A stretch of 64,000 nt of DNA from Rickettsia sp. Oklahoma-10 (GTDB lineage Bacteria; Pseudomonadota; Alphaproteobacteria; Rickettsiales; Rickettsiaceae), in contig NZ_CP157197.1 of the NCBI RefSeq assembly GCF_039954865.1, positions 637,501-701,500 of the forward strand. Reading direction: 5' to 3'. Shown in pieces: positions 18,717 through 28,061 of this stretch. Below the pieces are notes generated by a model. The model ran no database searches and was not told the DNA's origin. It saw nothing but the letters and a program-made list of their open reading frames with translations. The translations under genes were made by a program, and so were the position numbers. Positions within the stretch are counted from its first letter, which is position 1. Each line of letters begins with the position of its first letter.

Positions 18717-19763
18717 GTGGAATATTCTGAAGTTAAAATGTTGAGTAATATAGTCAATTTAGTTGGACTTGAATACAAGGAGCAAGGAGTGAAACATATC
18801 CCTAATAGGAGAGGGATAAGCGATGAATTACGCGAGTCCAAATCAATTGAATATAGCGATAAAAAGCATATAGCGTTAGTAGCAGGTGGTATGTCTACTG
18901 AGCGTGAAGTATCTTTAGTGTCAAGTACAGGAGTGAGTAAAGCCTTAATTGCATTAGGATATAAAGTAACCTTTATTGATATGGGAGCAGATATTGCAGT
19001 TAAATTACAAGCAATCAAGCCTGATATCGTTTTTAATTGCCTACACGGTAAGTATGGTGAAGATGGTTGTTTGCCAGGATTACTTAATATAATGCGGATT
19101 CCTTATACTCATAGCGGGGTGTTATCTTCAGCATTAGCATTTGATAAAGTATATTCTAGGAGCTGGTTTTTAACGAATAATATTAATATGGCAGAAAGTA
19201 TTGTCATAAATAAAAGCGATAATATAAAGATTGACCCTATGAAACGACCATATGTAATTAAGCCTATGATGCAAGGATCAAGTATCGGCGTTGAAGTAAT
19301 ATTTGAAGAAGATGATTTTAAATGGGTTGATTATGATTTTCCTTACGGTGATCGGGTAATAATAGAGCAATATATAAAAGGGCGAGAGTTGCAAGTAGCA
19401 GTATTAAATGGCAAAGCTCTAGGAGTTTTAGAGATTAAATTACTGAAAAATCGTTTTTATGATTATGAGTCTAAATACACTGAAGGATTTACTGAGCATT
19501 TGTGTCCTGCTCCACTGCTTGCTAATTTATATGACGAATTACTTATAGAATCAGAAAAAATTTATAAAACAATGAATTGCAAAGGTCCTGCTAGAGTAGA
19601 ATTTATTTTAGAAGATCAAACAAACAAATTATATGTTTTGGAGATAAATACTCACCCAGGTATGACTCCTTTATCAATAGTGCCAGAAATTGCAGCTTAT
19701 GCAGGGATAAATTTTACTCACTTAATTGAAGAAATTATAAAGACGGCAAGCTGTGAATCATGA
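18717..19763 (+). CDS. ddl: D-alanine-D-alanine ligase with N-terminal insertion
   Basis: 348 residues. The Ddl core begins near residue 48 with [23 protein letters not shown]-grasp motifs follow: [28 protein letters not shown], and the Mg-binding end [20 protein letters not shown]. It joins two D-Ala in the cytoplasm for the Mur pathway. In other species the core starts within the first few residues; here about 47 residues precede it. About 35 of them (11-47) are encoded by a palindrome-bounded segment (see the repeat at 18747-18856). Start GTG 18717; ATG 18738 is an alternative. An ATG at 18695 is out of frame. Confidence 0.93.
   Translation: MEYSEVKMLSNIVNLVGLEYKEQGVKHIPNRRGISDELRESKSIEYSDKKHIALVAGGMSTEREVSLVSSTGVSKALIALGYKVTFIDMGADIAVKLQAIKPDIVFNCLHGKYGEDGCLPGLLNIMRIPYTHSGVLSSALAFDKVYSRSWFLTNNINMAESIVINKSDNIKIDPMKRPYVIKPMMQGSSIGVEVIFEEDDFKWVDYDFPYGDRVIIEQYIKGRELQVAVLNGKALGVLEIKLLKNRFYDYESKYTEGFTEHLCPAPLLANLYDELLIESEKIYKTMNCKGPARVEFILEDQTNKLYVLEINTHPGMTPLSIVPEIAAYAGINFTHLIEEIIKTASCES
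18747..18856. repeat. RPE-like inverted-repeat insert read in frame within ddl
   Basis: Arms CAATTTAGTTGGACT (18755-18769) and AGTCCAAATCAATTG (18835-18849) are complementary at 13 of 15 positions. An inner perfect pair TATCCCT/AGGGATA lies at about 18797-18818. A 7-base direct repeat AATATAG lies just outside each arm (18747-18753, 18850-18856). The segment has no counterpart in the usual Ddl fold and is open in the ddl frame. Confidence 0.6.
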
Positions 19764-20563
19764 GAAAAAAAATAAACTCAAATAAACAAAAACAGAAAAA
19801 AAAAACTAATAATATCTCATTACGCCGAAAATTAGGACTAATTTACAAAAAAGCAATATTAGGGTTTAAGGTTGCTTTAATAATTTTTGTATGTTTATTT
19901 ACTTTTACAAAATATTTTGCTGGCGTAAAAACCTCCTTAACAACAAATATACATAAAATGACAACAAAACTCGGTTTTAAACTTGAGAATGTTATAATTG
20001 AAGGACAGCAAAATGTCGATGAACCTACAATATTAAAGGTTTTAAACGCAAGTAATGGTAGCCCTATTTTTGCTCTTAAGTTAGACGAAATTAGAAATAA
20101 TTTAAAAAAAAATAAATGGATTAAGGAAGTATATGTCACTCGCAGGTTACCAAATACAGTATATATAAAGTTATTTGAAAGAGAAGCTATTGCTATTTGG
20201 CAGATCAATAATCAACTTTTTTTGGTTGATGAAGAAGGTTACAAAATTAGTAAAAATATTCAGCCTTTTCCTCATTTATTACATGTTGTAGGAGAAGGAG
20301 CAAATATCTGTGCAGGTAAATTAGTAAGTGAGCTACAGAAATATCCAGCATTAATTAATAAAACTTTAGCTGCTGTAAGGCTTGGAGATAGAAGGTGGGA
20401 TTTAAATCTTAAAGGTAATATGAGTATTAAGTTACCTGAAAAAGAGTTTGAAGAAGCGTTAAAATATATTGATGCACTCAATAAAGCTAACAAGTTATTT
20501 AACCAAAATTATAAGGTTTTAGATTTAAGAGATAGAAATAAGTATTATATAGAGAAGTACTAA
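19760..20563 (+). CDS. ftsQ: Cell division protein FtsQ
   Basis: 267 residues, bitopic. A basic cytoplasmic N-terminus ([17 protein letters not shown]) is followed by one membrane segment (about 35-53, [19 protein letters not shown]). A POTRA domain follows (about 75-145: [20 protein letters not shown] and [20 protein letters not shown]), then the FtsQ beta domain with LFLVDEEG and [12 protein letters not shown]. It scaffolds FtsB/FtsL in the divisome. The ATG overlaps the ddl stop by 4 bases (ATGA), indicating coupled translation. Confidence 0.93.
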   Translation: MRKKINSNKQKQKKKTNNISLRRKLGLIYKKAILGFKVALIIFVCLFTFTKYFAGVKTSLTTNIHKMTTKLGFKLENVIIEGQQNVDEPTILKVLNASNGSPIFALKLDEIRNNLKKNKWIKEVYVTRRLPNTVYIKLFEREAIAIWQINNQLFLVDEEGYKISKNIQPFPHLLHVVGEGANICAGKLVSELQKYPALINKTLAAVRLGDRRWDLNLKGNMSIKLPEKEFEEALKYIDALNKANKLFNQNYKVLDLRDRNKYYIEKY

Positions 20564-20621
20564 TAGTGTATGTCATGCCCGTATAAGGATGTTGTTGTAT
20601 GACAATAATTTACATAAAAAA

Positions 20622-21857
20622 ATGAAAGAGAAAATATTAAATTTTGTTACACTTGATTTCGGTAGTAGTAAGATTGCTGTAATTGCTGCCTATATTAGTA
20701 AAAAAGGTGAGATTAAAGTAGCGAGTCAAAATTTGCATCATTCTAAAGGTATAAAATCAGGAGTTATATCAGATTTAAAAAATGCTGAAACTAGTATTGT
20801 GTCGGCAATTTATGCACTTGAAAAAGATTGCGGTAAAAATATAAAAAAAATTATATTATCGTTATCAGGTGCTGATACCAAATCTTATTATATAAATTAT
20901 ACAATTAAAATTAACGGGCAAACTGTAACGCAGCAAGATTTTAAAAAATTATTACAAAAAGCATTGCTTGAATTTAAAGTTAAAAACCAAGAAATTATTC
21001 ATTATTTTCCTCTTGAGTTTACTCTTGATAATAATTCCGTTGAAAACCCTATAGGTATGTATGGTAGAGAACTTAGTTGTGCATTACATATTATTGCAGC
21101 TAGTTCAAATATGTTATCAAATATTGTACAATGCTTCGCTAAATGTCATGTTGAAGTCACAAACATTACTCTTGCAATTTATGCTTCTGCTATTAGTTGT
21201 CTTACAAATGATGAAAAAAATCTAGGTTCGCTTATAATCGATATGGGAGATAAAACTACTTCTTTCGGTATTTTTTTTGCAGGTAAATTAATATATACGG
21301 GGTATATAAATGTGGGTAGTTTTCATATTAGCTCGGATATTGCTAAAGTTTTTGGTATTGATCTTGTTACGGCAGAGAAATTAAAAATTTTATACGGTAA
21401 CGCAACTATACCTTTATTTGAAAAAGATGGTATTATAAATATGGATGATTTGCAAGTTGATACTCATTATAATTTAAATACGTCTGTAACAATTTATAAG
21501 TTGGCTGATGTAATAAGCGCAAGAGCTGAAGAAATATTATCAATGGTAAAAGCCGAATATGATAAAGCAACAAAAGGACAAGTTGAAGTTTTTAGAGTTG
21601 TAATTACCGGTGGTGGGTCTCAGCTTAGAGGACTTAAAGAGCTTTCAAATAGAGTTTTTGAAAAACAGAGTAGAATCGGTAAACCAGAGATTCTTGCTGG
21701 TTTCGTAGAAGATTATAATCCTGCTATATATTCGGCAACTATAGGTATGCTAAAGATTCATGCATTAAAACAGCAACAAGAATTTGCTCATATTAGACTT
21801 GATGAAAATAGCAGCTTCTTTAAAAAAGCCTTTGATTGGTTTAAGGAGAATGTTTGA
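20622..21857 (+). CDS. ftsA: Cell division protein FtsA
   Basis: About 411 residues, actin-like. Phosphate-1 region FVTLDFGSSKIAVIAA, SHS2/1C domain, phosphate-2 region SLIIDMGDKTTSFGIF, and adenosine motif VVITGGGSQLRGLKELS. The C-terminal amphipathic helix FKKAFDWFKENV tethers it to the membrane. FtsA anchors FtsZ; ftsZ is not next to it here. The frame opens at 20589, but ATG 20622 (MKEKILNFVTLDFG) matches the family start. Upstream lies a fragment of RPE-like sequence (TGTCATGCCCGTATAAGGATG). Confidence 0.93.
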   Translation: MKEKILNFVTLDFGSSKIAVIAAYISKKGEIKVASQNLHHSKGIKSGVISDLKNAETSIVSAIYALEKDCGKNIKKIILSLSGADTKSYYINYTIKINGQTVTQQDFKKLLQKALLEFKVKNQEIIHYFPLEFTLDNNSVENPIGMYGRELSCALHIIAASSNMLSNIVQCFAKCHVEVTNITLAIYASAISCLTNDEKNLGSLIIDMGDKTTSFGIFFAGKLIYTGYINVGSFHISSDIAKVFGIDLVTAEKLKILYGNATIPLFEKDGIINMDDLQVDTHYNLNTSVTIYKLADVISARAEEILSMVKAEYDKATKGQVEVFRVVITGGGSQLRGLKELSNRVFEKQSRIGKPEILAGFVEDYNPAIYSATIGMLKIHALKQQQEFAHIRLDENSSFFKKAFDWFKENV

Positions 21858-21886
21858 AGAGATAAGATTTTAAAAACCTTATCTCT
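21858..21886 (+). terminator. Hairpin after ftsA
   Basis: Perfect 9-bp stem AGAGATAAG (21858-21866) and CTTATCTCT (21878-21886) with an 11-base loop, starting right at the ftsA end. The sequence after it is AT-rich but lacks a clean T-run, so termination strength is uncertain. Confidence 0.5.
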
Positions 21887-21973
21887 ATATAAATATTACT
21901 CGGCAACTGGAATAAAATCTCCTATTATGCTTATATATTACTTTCTAACTGGTTTGTTATATTAAATTTAGGT

Positions 21974-23400
21974 TTAAGTAATAGGATATTGCGCTAATTG
22001 TTTAATGACTTCTTGATTAACTTTATTATTAAGTATTTTTTTCGATATTGCTGTTAAATTAGCTATATTTTTAAATAATAAGCAGCAGTAATTAACACTT
22101 GGGCTTTTTATTTAGTAATAACTCTGTAAAAGATTGCTCGTCTATGCTATTATATAGAGTTGCATAAAAGCCATTCTGGGATAGAACCAAATTTATTACA
22201 TACTAAATCAATAATTTCTTGGTTTTCGTAGTGCTAGCAATTTTGAGTATGTTGTAATGAATACCGGTTTTCTATGACTATCCAGATTTCCAGTGTTAAT
22301 AGCTATAAATGTATGTATATCAGTGGCTTTTTCTTCTCCGGTTAATATTTTAACTATAGCTTCATAGCCCAATAAAATAATTGGTTTTTACCAGTTTTAA
22401 CAACTATATCAAAATTTATAGCATCAGCTATTCCTACTTTGTTAAGTAGTATTTTAAATTGTATAAAAGTTAATGCTGCCGCTTCTTGTATTCTATCGAA
22501 CATCATGTTAATTATTTGAGTATGATCATCAATTTATAGGTAGAGTATCACTTGCTATAATTGCTATGCATAAGTATGAATCATTAACTTTAATATTATT
22601 GAGTATTAATGCAATGCCAGTTATGTTGTATTGTTTCATTACTTAAAATGTAAAAATGTTCGGTTTCTAAAGCAATGAGGTTAGTATAATTTATATTTAA
22701 TATTGAATTAAAAGCCTCTTTTAGTTTTTCTGGAGTATATGATCGTGTCTAGAAAATCGTATTTAGGTATTAATGCTTCGTATTTGTCAGAGTATCGCTG
22801 GTAAAGCTCTTTATAAAATTTAATTACAATATCATATTGTATCTGTAAAAATTTTGAAAAAGTATCTAATTCATTTGTTTTATAGGTGTATGATCAAAAT
22901 GCAAGAGATATATTATCAGTTAAATTATAGATAATAGTAAAATCAGTACCTATTTTTTAGTAAAGGTCAGTTTTTTACTATATCTCTATTAAGTAAAAGC
23001 TTACTAATACATGCCTTTAACGTATTAGTAGATTTAGTATAAGTACATGGTACAATATCCCCTTTAACCTGACTTAAGTTATACTGAGCTGCATCTGAAG
23101 ACAGGAAAGTATAATGATACTAGGCATATCTCCAACTGTATTTTTATCTTTGTAAGTATATTGTGAGCAAGCCTTTACAGATAAAATTAGATTTATCCTC
23201 TTTTGAACAAAAGCTCATAGTGCATTGAGGAGGCAGATTTTTTGCAGATATTCTTTGACCATAATTATGGGTGGTATAATTAGTAGGTATTACATCATCT
23301 CCTAAAAAGCATTGCTAACTCTTCAGTATGAGTTAATACATTAGGTCCTTGTTATATTTATTACCCCTGATTAATTATTAAAATTTTTAAACATATTGAG
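21974..23400 (-). pseudogene. Large decayed gene of unknown function
   Basis: The minus strand holds long coding-like pieces broken by frequent frameshifts and stops. Examples, from 5' to 3' of the old gene: VLTHTEELAMLF, SFCSKEDKSNFICKG, TGIALILNNIKVNDSYLCIA, NKVGIADAINFDIVVKTGKN, NKFGSIPEWLLCNSI. It ends in NIANLTAISKKILNNKVNQE then VIKQLAQYPIT and a TAA at 21974-21976. The ancestor may have been about 470 residues. I do not recognise the family. Its 5' limit is approximate. Confidence 0.5.
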
Positions 23401-23569
23401 GTCAGGTAATAAATAAGATAATTAAATCAATATTTAAAAAGCCCATCATAATTTAAATACGTTATGATCATTGCTTATTATTTTGTGTTGTACACAAAAA
23501 TTTTATTTTTACAAGAAAATAGTGAATTTTTAATTAGGCTCTATAATAGATAGGAAAATATGAGGATAT
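23401..23569. other. Intergenic AT-rich stretch with hairpin
   Basis: Contains TTTTGTGT/ACACAAAA (8-bp stem, 3-base loop, 23481-23499) followed on the plus strand by TTTTATTTTT, a possible terminator-like structure between the decayed gene and nfeD. No gene is seen. Confidence 0.35.
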
Positions 23570-24040
23570 TTAGTTATGATTAGGTTTGTGTCTAGAGCAA
23601 ATTAAGATGTTGCCTTTAACTGCAATAATAAAAAGGTGATCGCCTTTTTTTGCTGCTTCTTCATTTGGTGCAAGATAAGCATTCATAATAACACCAGACC
23701 ATTTTACTTGCCCTATAGTATGGGAAGAGATGGTAGAGCTATGGATTTCTACGGTTTTGCCTACCATATCTGAATAATTTTCTGCTTTAGCAGTTGTACT
23801 ATAAACATATTTTTTAAGAGGTAGGTATAATATAATAAACCAAATAAGTGATAATATACTAAAAATCATTATTTGATTTTGTAAGTTAATATTGTAGTTA
23901 TATACCATAAGAGTGTTTGATAATGCTCCAAGTCCAAAAAATAAGAATACAATGCTTGAAACTGTAAACAATTCAATAACTAAGCAAATTAGGCCTATTA
24001 TTAACCATATGTTGGTGGGATAATTATTTATCATGAACAT
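23570..24040 (-). CDS. NfeD-like membrane protein
   Basis: 156 residues. Hydrophobic segments at about 10-28 (IWLIIGLICLVIELFTVSSI) and two more by residue 75 are followed by a C-terminal OB-fold (about 90-150: MVGKTVEIHSSTISSHTIGQ, VKWSGVIMNA). This is the short NfeD type usually encoded beside a stomatin-like protein, with a role in membrane microdomain or protease regulation. Here its neighbour is the cytochrome c gene, which it overlaps by 17 bases, so they are probably co-transcribed. No stomatin gene is in the window next to it. Confidence 0.8.
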   Translation of the reverse strand: MFMINNYPTNIWLIIGLICLVIELFTVSSIVFLFFGLGALSNTLMVYNYNINLQNQIMIFSILSLIWFIILYLPLKKYVYSTTAKAENYSDMVGKTVEIHSSTISSHTIGQVKWSGVIMNAYLAPNEEAAKKGDHLFIIAVKGNILICSRHKPNHN

Positions 24041-24548
24041 AAGTTTTTAAAAATAATATTACGTCAGCTATGTCTTGCAGTTTTGAGATACCAGCAAACG
24101 ACATTTTAGTTCCTGGGGCATAATGGTTTGGTTTATGTAAGAAAGCAAATAAATTGTCATCATCCCATATGCCGCCAAGTTTTGATAGAGCAGGGGAATA
24201 TTTATAGTCTGCTATGCTTGCTTTAGGGCGACCTGCTACATCCCAAAGATGCGGTCCGAGTTTTTTATTTGGACCATCTTTATCAAGAGAATGACACATT
24301 GAACATTTTTTTGCTATTTTACGACCGTTATCGGCATTAGCAGTTTTCATCAATTCTGGTATATTTACTGGTGCTTGTGCTTCTGACATAGAAGCTACTG
24401 AATTTTCGTGAACTGTCACACTATAACCGCGATGTAAAATTTGTAAGTTTGGTTTGTATAATATGTCTGCAACAAACCCAACCATCATAGCAATTAAACT
24501 AGCAAATAATATGGCGGCAACAATTTTATTTAATTCTTTTCCAGACAT
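24024..24548 (-). CDS. cycM: Membrane-anchored cytochrome c (CycM type)
   Basis: 174 residues. An uncleaved N-terminal anchor (about 9-30, IVAAILFASLIAMMVGFVAD) is followed by one class-I cytochrome c domain. Heme-binding CSMCH is in KKCSMCHSLDKDG, LGPHLWDVAGRPKAS follows, and the distal Met ligand is in APGTKMSFAGI. The CycM family carries electrons from the bc1 complex to the aa3 oxidase in alphaproteobacteria; petABC is in this window. CcmB, encoded at 43.5 kb, belongs to the system that attaches such hemes. Confidence 0.9.
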   Translation of the reverse strand: MSGKELNKIVAAILFASLIAMMVGFVADILYKPNLQILHRGYSVTVHENSVASMSEAQAPVNIPELMKTANADNGRKIAKKCSMCHSLDKDGPNKKLGPHLWDVAGRPKASIADYKYSPALSKLGGIWDDDNLFAFLHKPNHYAPGTKMSFAGISKLQDIADVILFLKTYVHDK

Positions 24549-25452
24549 TGATTTTGTTGTTTTTATTAGAATTTATACTATAATTTAAGCTATAGGAGAA
24601 GTTAATTAAATAAATAAAAGAAAAATTTATAAAAAAAATTGTTTTTTAGAGATCAAGTATTAGAAAAATATTTAATAAGTCTAAATCTTATTAGACTAGT
24701 TTTAGACAAAGCAGAATCGGTAAAATGTTATTTATAAGCTTAAGTTATGTAGCTTCCTCAGTTTCTATATCAATGGTCGTTTCCGGACTTTTTACTCCTA
24801 ATATAACTGATAATTATAGCTGTAGTTGTTGTTTTTAGGCGTTAGTTTAGGAACACTCTATAAATGGTAAAAGTACATAGTTTGCGTAAACTTCATAAAG
24901 AGAACAATTTATTAGTTCATAACAGTAATGCTAAAAGTCAGCAAGATTATAATTATCATTAGAACCAAGCTTACAAGATATTTTGAACAATGAATTATAT
25001 AGGGCACAGACGACAGGTAAGAATTCTCTATTCAAGATAAGTATCAGTTAAATGTTAATAAATTGAAAAGTACAGGACGAATATTTAGAAATGATTTAGT
25101 TAGAGGAACACATTTGGATATCTTATTATTAAGGAGCTAATGGTAATATGTTTGATATATTAAAATCTACAGGTTATGTTGTAGTTACGACTCATTTATA
25201 GCTGGTCTTGCCGAAAAGGAAAAAATAGAAATAAAAGCAATATATAAATTAAATATAAATGAAACAAGATACTCCTAATATATGAAAATATAGAACAATA
25301 GAGTTAATTATTACAAACCATTAGCTTTAAAAAAATTAATAACGGATAAGAATTATTAGAGTATGAATAAAGACCAACAAATATAAACATTTTGCGAAAT
25401 AGTTTTAATTTTAAAATAAAAAGGACGAATATAAGATTATATAGTAAATGAC
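24549..25452. other. Decayed intergenic stretch (no intact gene)
   Basis: About 900 bases. Plus-strand pieces such as DQVLEKYLISLNLIRLVLDK (about 24650-24710), LFISLSYVASSVSISMVVSG (about 24725-24790) and ANGNMFDILKSTGYVVVTTH (about 25137-25196) look like fossils of one or two genes, but stops are frequent and the family is unrecognised. Confidence 0.4.
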
Positions 25453-26328
25453 TTAACTACAGTATAATTCGCTTGCAGTAACAAATTTGTAAGAGGTGAT
25501 ATCACTAAATATTTTATGCAATAATTCATTATTAAGAGCATGGCTGGTTTTATAACCTTTAATTGCACTTACAACGTTAGTGCCGACGGTGTATAAATCA
25601 CCGAATAAGTCTAATAGTTTATGCCGCACAAATTCATCCTCATAACGCAAGCCGTTTGGGTTTAGAATTTTGTCCTCTTCATTTATGGCTATAGCATTTT
25701 CAAATGAAGCACCTAGTGCAAGTCCTTTGCTTTGCAAATCATTCACATCTTTCATAAAACCGAAAGTTCGAGCATCTGCAATATTTTTAGTGAAAGATTC
25801 TTGATGTGAAAAACTTAGATTTTGTTTGCCTATAGCTTTACTGCTAAAATCAATGGTTAAATCTACAGTCATGTGATTGGAAGGAGTGCAATATAATTCA
25901 CAATCTTTATGAATTACTTTTATATCTTTTAAAATTTTTAGATATTTTTTAGGAGCATTTTGTAATTTTCTTCCTGCACATTCAATCATAAACACAAAAG
26001 GCTTACTACTGCCGTCCATAATTGGTACTTCAGGACCATCAATTTTAATAATTGCATTATCGATTTCACATCCCCAAAGTGCTGCCATTAAATGTTCAAT
26101 TGTTGAAATTTGCACTTTATGATCATTACTTATAGTGGTAGATAACACGGTATCGGAAACATTACAATAGCTAGCCTTAATATAATTCTTTTCAGAAGAA
26201 ATGTCGGTTCTAATGAATATAATTCCAGTATTTTCTTTAGCAGGTTCTATAGTTAATTGGGTGTGTTTGCCTGAGTGAACTCCAATCCCGTAACAACTAA
26301 CCGGTTTTAATAATGTACTTTGCTGCAT
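25453..26328 (-). CDS. lpxC: UDP-3-O-acyl-N-acetylglucosamine deacetylase
   Basis: 291 residues, two-domain zinc enzyme Lpx[21 protein letters not shown] holds zinc ligand His 79. [25 protein letters not shown] and [17 protein letters not shown] hold the second His and the Asp ligand. It performs the committed step of lipid A synthesis. Slightly shorter than E. coli LpxC (305). The gene stands alone between decayed sequence and a membrane-protein gene, so it likely has its own promoter in 26329-26496. Confidence 0.96.
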   Translation of the reverse strand: MQQSTLLKPVSCYGIGVHSGKHTQLTIEPAKENTGIIFIRTDISSEKNYIKASYCNVSDTVLSTTISNDHKVQISTIEHLMAALWGCEIDNAIIKIDGPEVPIMDGSSKPFVFMIECAGRKLQNAPKKYLKILKDIKVIHKDCELYCTPSNHMTVDLTIDFSSKAIGKQNLSFSHQESFTKNIADARTFGFMKDVNDLQSKGLALGASFENAIAINEEDKILNPNGLRYEDEFVRHKLLDLFGDLYTVGTNVVSAIKGYKTSHALNNELLHKIFSDITSYKFVTASELYCS

Positions 26329-26424
26329 TTATGCATTGTAAAAATATATTTAAATATTAATATTTAATGCCAACTTATACAAGTGATTTTATGTTACAAA
26401 ATATTACATAAATAAATACTTAGA

Positions 26425-26495
26425 TCACATTTGTCATACTGCGACTTGTTAGTTAGATCAAATCTTTCTAAATTTTTTCTAGATACCGTGTTAAA
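26425..26495. repeat. RPE-like element upstream of lpxC
   Basis: TTTGTCATACTGCGACTTGTTAG followed by TCTAGATACCGTG, the same block order (TCATAC..C.ACTTGAT / CTAGATACC) as at 57714-57801 and 46470-46500. Arms are worn. Confidence 0.45.
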
Positions 26496-26496
26496 T

Positions 26497-27645
26497 TTAG
26501 AATCTATATAATTTATATTTAATAAAATACCAAAAATGATAAGCTACAAAACTACCGACTACGGCAAAAACAGAAAATAAGAAATCACTACCGTTAATAT
26601 TGCCGTAAGGTACATGAGATGATAAAGCTCCGGCATATATACCGATGCTACACATTGAAAAATATGAAAATAAAGCTGTTCTAAGTTCATAATCTCTAAA
26701 TTTATCAATTATTATTAAAATATTGCAAATAAAAATGGATCCTAAACAGCTACCGATTAATATTATATATAATATATTAAGGTTTTTATTAGTGCCATGC
26801 AGTGGTAGTAAAATAAAGCAGATGAGTAAAATTATAGTTAGTGCTAAATTAGCCAAATATTTATTTACTTTGCTTAATATGTAGCATATAGGAATTATAG
26901 AAAAACATATTACTAGGAAAATATATTTTAGTATCAGCCTTAAATTAATTAATGCTAATTGTTGCTTTAATGCAAAAGCTTCATAATACCATACTATATC
27001 TAATGTAACATAAGCCACTACGAAGCCTGTCAATAATTGTAATTCAATATTTTTTATTAAGGATGAGAATTTTGAATTTAAATTTAATTTATGAGATGTA
27101 GCATTATAATGCAGAAATTCGGTTAGAATATTAATGCAGTATAACAACGCACAAATTATTATAGTATTATTTGTCGGTTTTATAAATGGATTTAATAAAT
27201 CTACCATTAAATTTCCACATGCCCATAACAACATTATACAAGCTAGAAAAAAATATTTCTTTTCTTTAGCACATTCAATAATGTGTAATGTTATGGAAGT
27301 GAAATATGAAAATATTCCAAAATTAATTAAAATAAAATTAATTTTAATTAGAGTATAATTGCTCAATAAAATTAGGTTTATTGTACAAATAATTAATAAA
27401 GATAAGCTAATTAAAATAATTTTTGTATTACTTAACTTATTAATTAAATGTGTTAAGGCAAAGCCTGCTATTATTGAGCCTATAAATTTAGTTTGATTTA
27501 TATTATTTATTTGTTCTCCACATAGATTTTTGTTGATCAGTAAAAAAATTTTAAAATTATAAAAATTTATGGCATTGATACAGGAAAAAATAAATATTCC
27601 CAAAAGGGAGTAAAAAATAGTTTTATAATCGTTTTTTAAAGTCAT
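26497..27645 (-). CDS. Polytopic membrane protein, MFS-like
   Basis: 382 residues, almost entirely hydrophobic, with about 11-12 predicted membrane segments in a 6+6 arrangement and a short central loop (around 190). Pieces like FIGSIIAGFALTHLINKLSN resemble the loop between segments 2 and 3 of major-facilitator transporters, and the last segments (YAGALSSHV, VVGSFVAYHFWYF) fit. No substrate-defining motif is recognised. Composition (Ile, Leu, Asn, Lys rich) is as expected for this genome, and the frame is intact. Confidence 0.55.
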   Translation of the reverse strand: MTLKNDYKTIFYSLLGIFIFSCINAINFYNFKIFLLINKNLCGEQINNINQTKFIGSIIAGFALTHLINKLSNTKIILISLSLLIICTINLILLSNYTLIKINFILINFGIFSYFTSITLHIIECAKEKKYFFLACIMLLWACGNLMVDLLNPFIKPTNNTIIICALLYCINILTEFLHYNATSHKLNLNSKFSSLIKNIELQLLTGFVVAYVTLDIVWYYEAFALKQQLALINLRLILKYIFLVICFSIIPICYILSKVNKYLANLALTIILLICFILLPLHGTNKNLNILYIILIGSCLGSIFICNILIIIDKFRDYELRTALFSYFSMCSIGIYAGALSSHVPYGNINGSDFLFSVFAVVGSFVAYHFWYFIKYKLYRF

Positions 27646-28061
27646 AAATTAAGTATTTGCTAAACATAAATACATGGTATATAACTCATCATTAAATGAT
27701 TAAGATGATTATCTTAAAAAATTAAAAGATTTGTAATTCCATTATTTAAGTATATATGGAGATTAGATTATCAGCTTTTAATCAAGTATGATAGTCTTAA
27801 ATTTGTAATTTGTATATAATTATTTAATTTAAAAAAATTAATGAATTAAATAATATGGAAATATTTTAATGTAAGAAAAATAATAATATATTTTTTGGTA
27901 TTTTAAAGAGGTGTTATTTGAAGTTTATCTAGAATGTCATTTTTTCTCTTTAAATTATAGATAAATTATCTATTTAAATTAATACAAGATAAGCAATGCT
28001 GTTTCTTAAGATTCAAGCAATTATATTAATTATTTGTTCTTCAAGTTAGTGAGCAAGATAA
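27646..28061. other. Long 5' region upstream of rne
   Basis: About 415 very AT-rich bases without a gene. It may hold promoters for rne and for the divergent membrane-protein gene. RNase E of other bacteria autoregulates through a structured 5' UTR; I see no definite structure here. Confidence 0.35.
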
